Assembly (NCBI RefSeq): GCF_002258215.1 | Contig: NZ_NEFY01000004.1 | Location: 283,774-347,773, forward strand | Direction: 5' to 3' | DNA length: 64,000 nt | Source: Marinobacter vinifirmus | GTDB taxonomy: Bacteria > Pseudomonadota > Gammaproteobacteria > Pseudomonadales > Oleiphilaceae | Shown: positions 33,359 to 43,079 of the stretch, in pieces | How positions within the stretch are numbered: position 1 is the first letter of the stretch | Layout of the letters: each line of letters opens with the position of its first letter | Translations under genes and position numbers: made by a program | Notes under the pieces: model-generated | The model's database searches: none | What the model saw: the letters and a program-made list of their open reading frames with translations, nothing else | Told to the model about the DNA's origin: nothing

Positions 33359-35959
33359 ATGTTCTCCAGAAATGCACTGGTAGCAGCCGTTGTCCTTGCC
33401 CTGGCCGGTTGCGGTGGTTCTGGTTCGGATTCCGCATCAGTGTCGTCCGGCACAGGTTCGGAAAATGCCCAACCCGCAAAACCCGGTGGCCCGAGAGCGC
33501 TGCCAGAGGGCGAAGGCGAAATCCGGGTGCTGTCTAACCGGGCAGACCTGATCAGTGGCGGTGACGCCCTGGTGGAGGTGGTTGCAGCAAACCTGCAGGA
33601 TGCCCGGGTATTCCTGAATGATGAGGATATCACCGGGCAGTTTCAGGAAGCTGGAGAAGGTACATGGCGTGGCCTGGTTAACGGCCTCAAGCTCGGCAGT
33701 AACACGCTGGAAGTGTTGTTGGAACGCGGCAAAAGCCGGATCGCCACCAGTATTACCAACCACCCCAAGGGTGGTCCGGTTTTCTCCGGCCCCCAGGTTC
33801 AGCCCTGGAACTGTACTAACGCGGCGGCAGTAGACGAGGCCTGCAATCAACCACCGGAGTTCAGTTTAAAATACGTACCCGCAGAGCAACTCACCCGGCT
33901 GTTCACCGAATTTGACCCGGAGGATCCGGGGCTGCCGGATGCCTTCTTGCCATACGACCCTGAAAACCCGCCTGCCGATGAGGATATCGCTACCGTCACC
34001 ACTGATGAAGGCATGGAGTTGCCGTTCATTGTGCGGGTAGAGACGGGGGTGCTGAACCGCGACCGCTATCAGGTCATGTCACTCTATCAGCCCGGTGAGG
34101 AATGGACGGCACTGGCTCCCCAGGAACAGTGGAACGGTAAGGTTCTGGTTCACCACGGTGGAAACGTGGGGGTGAGCTATGGCATGGGCAATCCCCCGAA
34201 TGGCGATGTGTCGGGCCTGACCAACGGCAACGAGCTGTTGCTTGGCGACAGTATTTCAGTGGCCCTGGCCCGTGGCTTCGTTACCCTTTCCACTGCGCAG
34301 TCTAACCTGGGGCATAACGCTAACCTGGTGACGGCAGCTGAATCCCTGGTGATGGCCAAGGAGCATATCGTCGAGCGGTACGGGCCGATTCGCTACACCA
34401 TCGGTACCGGTTGCTCCGGAGGCGCAATTGCCCAGCAACATGTTGCCAATGCCTATCCTGGGATCTATCAGGGCCTGATCGTGCAGTGCTCTTATCCGGA
34501 TGTCTGGACAACCGCTACCCAGTTTGCGGATTACAACCTGATCAGCAATTACCTTGGCTTGCAGGCACCGGAAAGCCCTGAGGATGCCCCGGGGTTCTTT
34601 GAAGGGTTGCTGAACAATGGCCTGCTGCCTACTCAGTGGCCGTTTTTGTATGGTCACTTGCCCATCAATCCGGTGGTTTCGGACCTGGCATTTTTCCCCG
34701 CTGCGTACCCGGATCAGGAGGATTGTCCGAAACTGCCTGATGGCGTTGAGGTGTATCACCCGGAAGAGCGGCCGGGCGGTCTTCGCTGCGGCTTGATCGA
34801 TTATATGAAGAGCCAGTTTGGTGAGCGGTCTCCGGAAGTCTGGTCGCCAAATGAGCAGCTGCTGGGGTATGGCTTTGGCGGCATCCCACTGGATAACGAA
34901 GGCGTACAGTATGGCCTTCGGGCACTTCAGGAGGGATTGATCAGCGGGCAGCAATTCCTGGACCTGAACCGTGAAATCGGTGGCTTTAACGTCGATATCG
35001 ATTACCAGCCCGGGCGCACCCGCGGTGACTTGCAAGCGATCACCAATGCCTACCGGACCGGCGCGATCAACACCGGGGAAAACTTCGAAGGCGTGCCGAT
35101 TATTGACCTGCGTGGGCCGGATCCCGGTTTAGCCCACGATGCCTACCACTCCTGGCAGACCCGTGCCCGTATAGAGGCAGTGCAGGGGCACTCCCTCAAC
35201 CATGTGATCTGGTACGGTGCATTCCCCATTGCCGGTGATACGGTGTTTACCACGGAAGCACTCCTGGTGATGGACCAGTGGCTGGCGGATATAGAGCAGG
35301 ATGAACAGGGTGGCGAGTTGCCGGAAAAACTGGTTCGAAACCGCCCGGACACTGCCCGGGATCGTTGTCTCTCTTTGTCTGGAGTAATAACGGCGGACTC
35401 CGGCCTGGTGCTGCCGCTGACGGGTGGCTTGCTCTACCCGGATCCGGTTGTTCCGGGGCTGGAGTATTTGCCCACCTTGCCGCCGGAAGTCGGCCAGATT
35501 CTGGATGTTGCGACTGGCCAGGTGTGCGGTTTGGATCTGGGAGAACTTGGGTTGCCTTCCCTGGTGACCGATGTTTTGGCACCCATTACCGAGCCCGTCG
35601 TTGAGCTGCAGGCGTTACTGGTGCAAACCCGTTTCGGCACCCCGCGCACCGTTGCCGGCGACGATATCCGTACCCTGAACAACAAATGCCAGCTGAAAGC
35701 GGTTGATCCGGCCGATTACCCTGTCAATCTGACAACCGGAGTGCTGAATTCTGAAAACTTCGCCAGGCGCGTGGCAGAGATCTTCCCCAACGGCGTTTGT
35801 GATTACAGCAAGCCGCCGGTAGGGCAGGTGCCTACGCAGGTCTGGTTGCAGTACGGCAATCCGGAGCAAGTTGTCTACGGAGGGGAGCCGTTACCTGAGT
35901 CGGAAACGGCCGTGAGCGGCTGGGCTTCGGATGCCTTTGAGGTCACCCTCTCGCAGTGA
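33359..35959 (+). CDS. Large lipoprotein with alpha/beta-hydrolase features (DUF6351-like)
   Basis: This is an 866-residue lipoprotein. The ATG at 33359 has GAGGTGG upstream and yields lipobox LALAGC at about residue 18; an upstream ATG at 33305 would bury the signal. Residues 50-130 look like a beta-sandwich domain. The main domain carries a nucleophile-elbow-like TIGTGCSGGAIAQQHVANAY and an earlier VLVHHGGN oxyanion-type loop. The overall pattern matches DUF6351 proteins, which I recall as putative esterases of unknown substrate. It stands alone, with a strong inverted repeat just after its stop. It is one of three predicted secreted hydrolases in the window. Confidence 0.75.
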   Translation: MFSRNALVAAVVLALAGCGGSGSDSASVSSGTGSENAQPAKPGGPRALPEGEGEIRVLSNRADLISGGDALVEVVAANLQDARVFLNDEDITGQFQEAGEGTWRGLVNGLKLGSNTLEVLLERGKSRIATSITNHPKGGPVFSGPQVQPWNCTNAAAVDEACNQPPEFSLKYVPAEQLTRLFTEFDPEDPGLPDAFLPYDPENPPADEDIATVTTDEGMELPFIVRVETGVLNRDRYQVMSLYQPGEEWTALAPQEQWNGKVLVHHGGNVGVSYGMGNPPNGDVSGLTNGNELLLGDSISVALARGFVTLSTAQSNLGHNANLVTAAESLVMAKEHIVERYGPIRYTIGTGCSGGAIAQQHVANAYPGIYQGLIVQCSYPDVWTTATQFADYNLISNYLGLQAPESPEDAPGFFEGLLNNGLLPTQWPFLYGHLPINPVVSDLAFFPAAYPDQEDCPKLPDGVEVYHPEERPGGLRCGLIDYMKSQFGERSPEVWSPNEQLLGYGFGGIPLDNEGVQYGLRALQEGLISGQQFLDLNREIGGFNVDIDYQPGRTRGDLQAITNAYRTGAINTGENFEGVPIIDLRGPDPGLAHDAYHSWQTRARIEAVQGHSLNHVIWYGAFPIAGDTVFTTEALLVMDQWLADIEQDEQGGELPEKLVRNRPDTARDRCLSLSGVITADSGLVLPLTGGLLYPDPVVPGLEYLPTLPPEVGQILDVATGQVCGLDLGELGLPSLVTDVLAPITEPVVELQALLVQTRFGTPRTVAGDDIRTLNNKCQLKAVDPADYPVNLTTGVLNSENFARRVAEIFPNGVCDYSKPPVGQVPTQVWLQYGNPEQVVYGGEPLPESETAVSGWASDAFEVTLSQ

Positions 35960-35965
35960 GATAGC

Positions 35966-36025
35966 CCGGAGCAACGACAAATCCTTGCGCAAGTCATCAA
36001 AACCGCCGGCTTGTCGTTGCTCCGG
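35966..36025. terminator. 15-bp inverted repeat after the lipoprotein gene
   Basis: CCGGAGCAACGACAA (35966-35980) and TTGTCGTTGCTCCGG (36011-36025) are perfect inverted copies with a 30-nt spacer that itself contains the palindrome CTTGCGCAAG. It can form a branched hairpin starting 7 bases after the stop codon. No U-run follows, so it may be a Rho-independent-like structure, an RNA stabiliser or a small repeat. Confidence 0.55.
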
Positions 36026-36110
36026 TTCTCCCGGGTCTCTAGAATTTGCGACCGTTTTCACAATCGCATCAGGATGATGCGCCTCTCATGACCAAGGAAG
36101 GAGTTGCCGA

Positions 36111-37517
36111 ATGGATGATTGGCAAGCTTGCCTGTCTCCGGCCTGCCAGAGTGCATTGGTTCAGGCCCGGGACAGCGTCGACCGCCGCGGCGGTTCGGTA
36201 ATCACTGCAGAAGATTTCCTGTTGGCGTTGCTGGACGCGATTCCGGACATCGCCCCGTTTCTCAAGCGCCAGGGTGTCGACCTGGACGAACTGGTGCGCA
36301 CCATTCAGGGCGAACAGCCAATCGTTACCGAAGTCCGGGGTGATGGCGACCTGTCTTCCCAGCTGATTTACTGGATTTCCGGAGCCCGGGAGGCTTATGG
36401 GGTGTCCTGGCTCGAGTGGCCGCACCTGCTCAGGCAGTTGGCGTCGGGTGCTGAACGGCTGCAGGACAAAGCCTATGTGGCGGTGCTGGAACTGGTCAGC
36501 CACTGGCCGGCGCAGCATGAGGAGCCACCGGCACCGGTTGTCGGCGTGGATCAGGACATTACTCCCTTAACCGTTACCGATCCGGCCTGGCTCGAGTTGG
36601 CAGAAGAAGTGGTGGTCATCACCGCAGCCAACTCCCGGGCGCTGATCTGGCTGAAGGGCGATGCCGGGTCCGGTAAAACCAGTTGGTTGAGCGTGCTGAA
36701 GTCTATGCCCGGTTTTCTCTGGGTTCAGGTGGACCCCCGACGGCAGGCCGAGATTATGGCGTCAGACCAGCCTGTCGCACCAACAGCTGAAGCCGGCCCG
36801 CTGCACTGGCCTGCCCTGATGTTGGACAACGTGTCTCCTGCCGGGTTGCTGGAGCTGATTCAGCAGCCGGATGGTGTAGTGCATGAGCTGGTTACTGGCT
36901 GGCAGGGCCCGGTACTTCTGTTGTCTGAAGATAGCGGCGATTCAGGTGCGCCGGAGCGATTGGCTCAGACGCTGGGCCGGGCCATCGATTCGCTTATGAT
37001 GCCGGAGATGAGTGCAACCCAGCGCAAGGCCATCCTGATGGCGCACCAGCCGGCAATTGAGAAACGATGGAACATCCAGCTGTCTTCGGCAGCAGTAGAC
37101 TATGCCAGCTCCCGGAACAGCAGGATGGTTGCGCGGCCCGGTGGCATGCTGGAGTGGGTGCGCCGGGCGGCAGCGCGGCTTGACCTGTTTGCCAGTCGGG
37201 GACCACTGGGCGCCCTTGCGGTTGCAGGCCGGCAGGATGCGCTTCGGCGCCAGTCGTTGGTGGCGCTGGCGAGGGGTGATGATTGGGCGGTTTCCGATCA
37301 GGAACTGGCCCGGTTATCGATCCAGCAGGCGGCCGCCGAAGTCGGCTGGCATGAACGTCAGCGTTCCGGAACCCTGCGGCGCCTTCTGGCGGAAGATCTG
37401 CGCGAGGAACTCGAACGATGGGTTGCAGGCAAGCCCGGGCCGGTTCACTATGTGCTGCATTGTGAACAACAGCATGGAGAATCCTCGGGTGCAGGATCTG
37501 GAAATCTATATTCGTGA
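36111..37517 (+). CDS. Clp N-domain protein with a P-loop ATPase-like region
   Basis: This is a 468-residue protein. Residues 5-65 (LSPACQSALVQARDSVDRRG; VITAEDFLLALLDAIPDI) match the Clp N-terminal repeat domain of ClpA/ClpB/ClpV. A P-loop, WLKGDAGSGKTSWL, lies at about 182-195, followed by a weak Walker B-like strand (ALMLDNVSP). Conserved second-region AAA+ features are hard to see and there is only one nucleotide-binding domain, so it is a degenerate or minimal relative of Clp unfoldases. I infer adaptor or regulatory ATPase function. AAGGAG precedes the start. Its 3' end overlaps the next gene by 44 bases. Confidence 0.7.
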   Translation: MDDWQACLSPACQSALVQARDSVDRRGGSVITAEDFLLALLDAIPDIAPFLKRQGVDLDELVRTIQGEQPIVTEVRGDGDLSSQLIYWISGAREAYGVSWLEWPHLLRQLASGAERLQDKAYVAVLELVSHWPAQHEEPPAPVVGVDQDITPLTVTDPAWLELAEEVVVITAANSRALIWLKGDAGSGKTSWLSVLKSMPGFLWVQVDPRRQAEIMASDQPVAPTAEAGPLHWPALMLDNVSPAGLLELIQQPDGVVHELVTGWQGPVLLLSEDSGDSGAPERLAQTLGRAIDSLMMPEMSATQRKAILMAHQPAIEKRWNIQLSSAAVDYASSRNSRMVARPGGMLEWVRRAAARLDLFASRGPLGALAVAGRQDALRRQSLVALARGDDWAVSDQELARLSIQQAAAEVGWHERQRSGTLRRLLAEDLREELERWVAGKPGPVHYVLHCEQQHGESSGAGSGNLYS

Positions 37518-37863
37518 CCTTGAGTCGGGCGCGGTATCGCGCTGGCTGGAAGGCCAGCTTGACCAGTTACAGCTGGATGATTCTGACGTGTCATCGGTGG
37601 CGAAGGGTACGGCTTCCTTCAACGGCGCTCGCCTTCGCATCAGTTTGTACCCCGGTGCCTTTGGCAAACGATTTACCTCTCTGGTACTGGAAGGTGAAGA
37701 CCTGCCCTGGAACAGTGATCTGGAATGCGCCCGAAGTGCCTGGCGGGCGATGGAGGGTGAGATCCGTTGCAGCCTGGGTGACTGGAAAGAAGGCGATCCG
37801 GTAGAGGATGAAAAGTGGTGGCGGTTGGATCACCGGGGTGAGCAGCAGGTGGTGTGGAACTGA
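37474..37863 (+). CDS. Unrecognised 129-residue protein paired with the Clp-N gene
   Basis: The frame from the ATG at 37474 reads MENPRVQDLEIYIRDLESGA and ends DHRGEQQVVWN. It is acidic and Trp-rich, with no signal or membrane segment. It overlaps the previous gene by 44 bases in another frame and has no strong ribosome site, suggesting coupled translation. The bidirectional terminator follows 23 bases after the stop. No family was recognised. Confidence 0.65.
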   Translation: MENPRVQDLEIYIRDLESGAVSRWLEGQLDQLQLDDSDVSSVAKGTASFNGARLRISLYPGAFGKRFTSLVLEGEDLPWNSDLECARSAWRAMEGEIRCSLGDWKEGDPVEDEKWWRLDHRGEQQVVWN

Positions 37864-37886
37864 CAGTTCGACCACCCATATAACGC

Positions 37887-37914
37887 AAAAAGGCAGCCAA
37901 CTGGCTGCCTTTTT
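37887..37914. terminator. Bidirectional Rho-independent terminator
   Basis: AAAAAGGCAGCC-AACT-GGCTGCCTTTTT forms a GC-rich 7-bp stem flanked by A5 and T5 runs, so it works on both strands. It lies between the convergent 129-residue gene (plus) and the cold-shock gene (minus). Confidence 0.92.
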
Positions 37915-37932
37915 GCTGTCTTCAGAGCGGAA

Positions 37933-38493
37933 TTATTCGCTCAGGATAGACACGTTGTCGGCTTGCAGGCCTTTGTCAGCTTCAACCACGTTGAAGCGAA
38001 CCAGCTGGCCCTGGCGCAGAACACGACGGCCACGGCCACGGATGGCGCGGAAATGTACGAAGATTTCGTCGCCACTGTCACGAACGATAAAGCCGAAGCC
38101 CTTCTTCACGTTGAACCATTTGACGGTGCCCTCTTCGTTGCCTTCCGGGGTGCTGTCGTCAAAATCGTCTTCGTCGTCATCGTAGGTGTTGGCAGGCTGG
38201 CTGGCACGGGCCGGACGGCTTTGGCTGCGGGCATTGTTTGCGGTTGCAGGCTGCTTGCCGGCCAGTGCAATTGCCAGGAAGCCGGCAACGGCGAAAAGAA
38301 CGAAGGCAATGATGTAGGCGGCAATGCCACCGCTGGCGCCCAGGGCCTCAAGGCCTTCGCCAATGGCGAGCAGGCGCAGGGGGTCCGGAGTGGTGGTAAG
38401 CAAAAGGCCCAGTATAAAAGGAGCCGGAATCGCGATCAGAACAGCAACGAGGATCGCCTTGGCTGGATTACGCATTGGCTGATTATTCTCCAT
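37933..38493 (-). CDS. Membrane-anchored cold-shock domain protein
   Basis: This is a 186-residue fusion. The N-terminal 80 residues hold two membrane helices (AILVAVLIAIPAPFILGLLL; AAYIIAFVLFAVAGFLAIAL). An acidic, flexible linker follows (residues 80-118, including DDDEDDFDD). The last 66 residues are a cold-shock nucleic-acid-binding domain with RNP1 (KGFGFI) and RNP2 (IFVHFR). Typical Csp proteins are about 70 residues and soluble. This one would hold RNA or single-stranded DNA binding at the inner membrane. It is expressed toward the bidirectional terminator. Confidence 0.88.
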   Translation of the reverse strand: MENNQPMRNPAKAILVAVLIAIPAPFILGLLLTTTPDPLRLLAIGEGLEALGASGGIAAYIIAFVLFAVAGFLAIALAGKQPATANNARSQSRPARASQPANTYDDDEDDFDDSTPEGNEEGTVKWFNVKKGFGFIVRDSGDEIFVHFRAIRGRGRRVLRQGQLVRFNVVEADKGLQADNVSILSE

Positions 38494-38631
38494 GGGTTAA
38501 CACTAACGATAAAAAGCCGGGCATCAGGTAACATGGCATGTCCGGCCGATGAGCGCCGCCTGGCCAGAAACCCGGCTGTGGCGGTAAAAGGCGGCATGAT
38601 ACCAGATTACTGAAAGGGCTGACCAAACCTC

Positions 38632-38850
38632 ATGAGCAAAAACACCCTCGAAGACAGAATTGCGGAACTGGAAATGCGACTTGCGTTCCAGGATGACGTG
38701 ATTAATACCCTGAGTGAGCAGGTGGCCAGGCAGGAAATGGATATTCGGGAGCTGTGGGATGCGAAGAAGACGCTGCACAAGCAGCTGAAGGATATTTCGC
38801 CGTCCAATATCCGGCCGGAGGAGCAGGAGGTGCCGCCTCCTCACTACTGA
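38632..38850 (+). CDS. slyX: SlyX family protein
   Basis: This is a 72-residue coiled-coil protein: LEDRIAELEMRLAFQDDVIN followed by LSEQVARQEMDI and a Pro-rich end PPHY. This is the SlyX pattern and length. The function is unknown in the family. It is divergent from the cold-shock gene. Confidence 0.92.
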   Translation: MSKNTLEDRIAELEMRLAFQDDVINTLSEQVARQEMDIRELWDAKKTLHKQLKDISPSNIRPEEQEVPPPHY

Positions 38851-38902
38851 TTCCGTAGTCGCCCGCTGGCTCTGGGGGGGGTAGCCGCCGCTTGTCATGT
38901 TT

Positions 38903-39095
38903 TAGCCACGGAAGGACACGGAAAAATGAAAAGATAAAGACGGTTTTGCCACGAAATCCACGAAAGAACACGAAAGGAAAGACAAAGACGTTTTGGTTTT
39001 TAATCCCTCATCTTTGTTCGTGTTTTTTAGTGGATTTCGTGGCAAGAAAAATCTTTTAAGCTCTTTCTTTTTCCGTGTCCTTCCGTGGCAAAAAA
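38903..39095. repeat. MITE-like palindromic element, copy A
   Basis: A ~193-bp element of nested inverted repeats. The outer arms are GCCACGGAAGGACACGGAAA and its reverse complement. The inner arms are TTGCCACGAAATCCAC / GTGGATTTCGTGGCAA. It ends against the dapE stop. An inverted, near-identical copy lies at 41673-41881. It contains no gene; frames read from it are low-complexity Phe/Arg/Gly strings. Confidence 0.9.
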
Positions 39096-39096
39096 A

Positions 39097-41266
<2,170 letters not shown>

Positions 41267-41319
41267 CTGATCTGCTCCTGTACTAAAAATTAAAGAATGT
41301 TTTCCGTGGCCGAAAAAAG

Positions 41320-41661
41320 TCAGTCAGTCCACGCAGCCCACTGGTCTGCGTTAAAGCCCACGCTGACCTCGTCGCCCCGTTCAACCACCGGGCGTTTGAT
41401 GATGGAGGTGTTCTCCAGCATGATCTGGTGGGCACTTTGGGCGCTAATGGTATCACGAACCTCATCCGGAAGTTTCCGCCAGGTGGTGCCGCGTTTGTTG
41501 ATCAGCGCTTCCCAACCCAGGGCCTGTTCCCACTGGCTCAGCTTCTCGCTGGAGAGGCCGTCTTTCTTGAAGTCGTGGAACTCGTAGGCGATGCCGTTTT
41601 CGTCCAGCCACTTGCGGGCTTTTTTGACGGTGTCGCAGTTTTTGATGCCGTATAGTTTCAT
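41320..41661 (-). CDS. yffB: ArsC/Spx-family protein YffB
   Basis: This is a 113-residue thioredoxin-fold protein. It starts MKLYGIKNCDTVKKARKWLD with a single N-terminal Cys and lacks the second Cys of Spx. The C-terminal region contains IIKRPVVERGDEVSVGF as in YffB/ArsC-like proteins. YffB of this group sits beside dapE/dapD in many gammaproteobacteria. Its biochemical role is unclear: it binds glutathione in E. coli homologues, but arsenate reduction is not expected. It lies between dapD and copy B of the palindromic element. Confidence 0.9.
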   Translation of the reverse strand: MKLYGIKNCDTVKKARKWLDENGIAYEFHDFKKDGLSSEKLSQWEQALGWEALINKRGTTWRKLPDEVRDTISAQSAHQIMLENTSIIKRPVVERGDEVSVGFNADQWAAWTD

Positions 41662-41672
41662 GGTTTAGGGCC

Positions 41673-41881
41673 TTTTTTTGCCACGGAATCCACGGAAGGA
41701 CACGGAAAGAAAAGACGAAAAGATTATTTTTGCCACGAAATCCACTAAAAAACACGAACAAAGATGACGGATAAAAACTAAAAAATTCTTTGTCTTTCCT
41801 TTCGTGTTCTTTCGTGGATTTCGTGGCAAAACAGTCTTTATCTTTTCATTTTTCCGTGTCCTTCCGTGTATTCCGTGGCTA
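41673..41881. repeat. MITE-like palindromic element, copy B (inverted relative to copy A)
   Basis: The reverse complement of this ~209-bp stretch is almost the same as copy A: it shares TAGCCACGGAA, GGACACGGAAAAATGAAAAG, CCACGAAATCCACGAAAGAA and the CATCTTTGTTCGTGTTTTTT segment. It differs by a 9-10 bp insertion near one end and scattered substitutions. It ends at the dapC stop codon. Confidence 0.9.
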
Positions 41882-41882
41882 A

Positions 41883-43079
41883 TCAATTTTGTTTAACAAA
41901 CTCCACAATCCGCCGAGCCGCCTCCACACACTCCTCCAGCGGTGCCACCAGGGCCATGCGTACGCGGTTTTCGCCGGGGTTGTGGCCATCTACGGTGCGG
42001 GAGAGGTAGCGCCCGGGCAGTACGTGTACGTTCTGCTGGGCGGATAGTTCACGGGCGAAGGTTTCGTCGCTCATGGGCGTTTCCGGCCATAGATAAAAAC
42101 CGGCATCCGGGAAGTCTACGTTCATCACTTCACGCAGGATGGGCACCACGGCCTCGAACTTGGCCCGGTAGGCGGCGCGGTTCTCCCGTACGTGGTCTTC
42201 GTCGTTCCAGGCAGCGATGCTGGCCAGCTGGTTTTGAACGGGCATGGCGCAGCCGTGGTAGGTGCGGTATTTCAGGTAGCCCGCCAGTACCTCGGCGTCG
42301 CCCGCCACAAATCCGGAGCGAAGGCCCGGCAGGTTGCTGCGCTTGGACAGACTATGGAATACCACGCAGCGTTTGAAATCGTGCCGACCGATGGCGGCGC
42401 AGGTTTGCAGCAGGCCTTCGGGCGGGTTGGCTTCGTCCGGGTAGAGTTCGGAGTAGCATTCGTCGGAGGCGATCAGGAAATCGTGGCGGTCGGCCAGTTC
42501 GATCACTTTTACCAGGGTTTCCCGGGGAATCACGGCGCCGCTGGGGTTGCCGGGGGAGCACAGGAACAGGATCTGGCAGTCCTTCCAGACCGATTCCGGA
42601 ACCGCATCGAAGTCCGGAATAAAGCCGTTGCTTGCGTCGCAGGGCAGGTAGACCGGATCGGCACCGGCCAGGAACGCGGCGCCTTCATAGATCTGGTAAA
42701 ACGGGTTTGGGCTCACCACGGTGGCTGGCTTGCTGGAATCTACAACCGCCTGCACCAGGGCAAAGATACCCTCGCGGGTACCGTTAACCGGCACCACGTG
42801 TTTAGCCGGGTCCAGTGTGCCCTCGGCTAGTTGGAACCGGCGGCTGGCCCAGTTGGCGATGGCTTGGCGTAGCTCGTCCAGGCCTTTGGTGGTCGGGTAG
42901 TTGGCGAGTTTGTCCAGGTTGTCGGCAATCACCTGTTTAACAAAGGCGGGTGACGGGTGTTTGGGTTCGCCGATGCCCAGTGAAATCGGTGCCAGGTGCT
43001 CCGGCACGCTGATGCCGGCTTTCAGTTTGGCCAGCTTTTCAAAGGGGTAGGGGCGCAGTCTTTCCAGGTTCGGGTTCAT
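41883..43079 (-). CDS. dapC: Succinyldiaminopimelate aminotransferase
   Basis: This is a 398-residue class I/II PLP aminotransferase that makes N-succinyl-L,L-DAP. Motifs: NPFYQIYEGAA, FLCSPGNPSGAV (Asn), IASDECYSELY (Asp-x-x-Tyr), FHSLSKRSNLPGLR (Lys that binds PLP) and an Arg near the C-terminus (RVRMALVAP). It overlaps the glnD stop by four bases, so it is co-transcribed with glnD. The pathway partners dapD and dapE are downstream, separated by copy B of the repeat and yffB. Confidence 0.93.
   Translation of the reverse strand: MNPNLERLRPYPFEKLAKLKAGISVPEHLAPISLGIGEPKHPSPAFVKQVIADNLDKLANYPTTKGLDELRQAIANWASRRFQLAEGTLDPAKHVVPVNGTREGIFALVQAVVDSSKPATVVSPNPFYQIYEGAAFLAGADPVYLPCDASNGFIPDFDAVPESVWKDCQILFLCSPGNPSGAVIPRETLVKVIELADRHDFLIASDECYSELYPDEANPPEGLLQTCAAIGRHDFKRCVVFHSLSKRSNLPGLRSGFVAGDAEVLAGYLKYRTYHGCAMPVQNQLASIAAWNDEDHVRENRAAYRAKFEAVVPILREVMNVDFPDAGFYLWPETPMSDETFARELSAQQNVHVLPGRYLSRTVDGHNPGENRVRMALVAPLEECVEAARRIVEFVKQN

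Noticed and set aside
38702..38971. Frames encoding Phe/Arg/Gly-rich peptides in the repeat elements (also 41462-41886)
   Set aside because: They are translations of the palindromic repeat (strings like FRGFRGK) and lack ribosome sites.
41320..41661. Calling the 113-residue protein an arsenate reductase
   Set aside because: The sequence and its place by dapD/dapE fit the YffB/Spx-like group, for which arsenate reduction is not expected.
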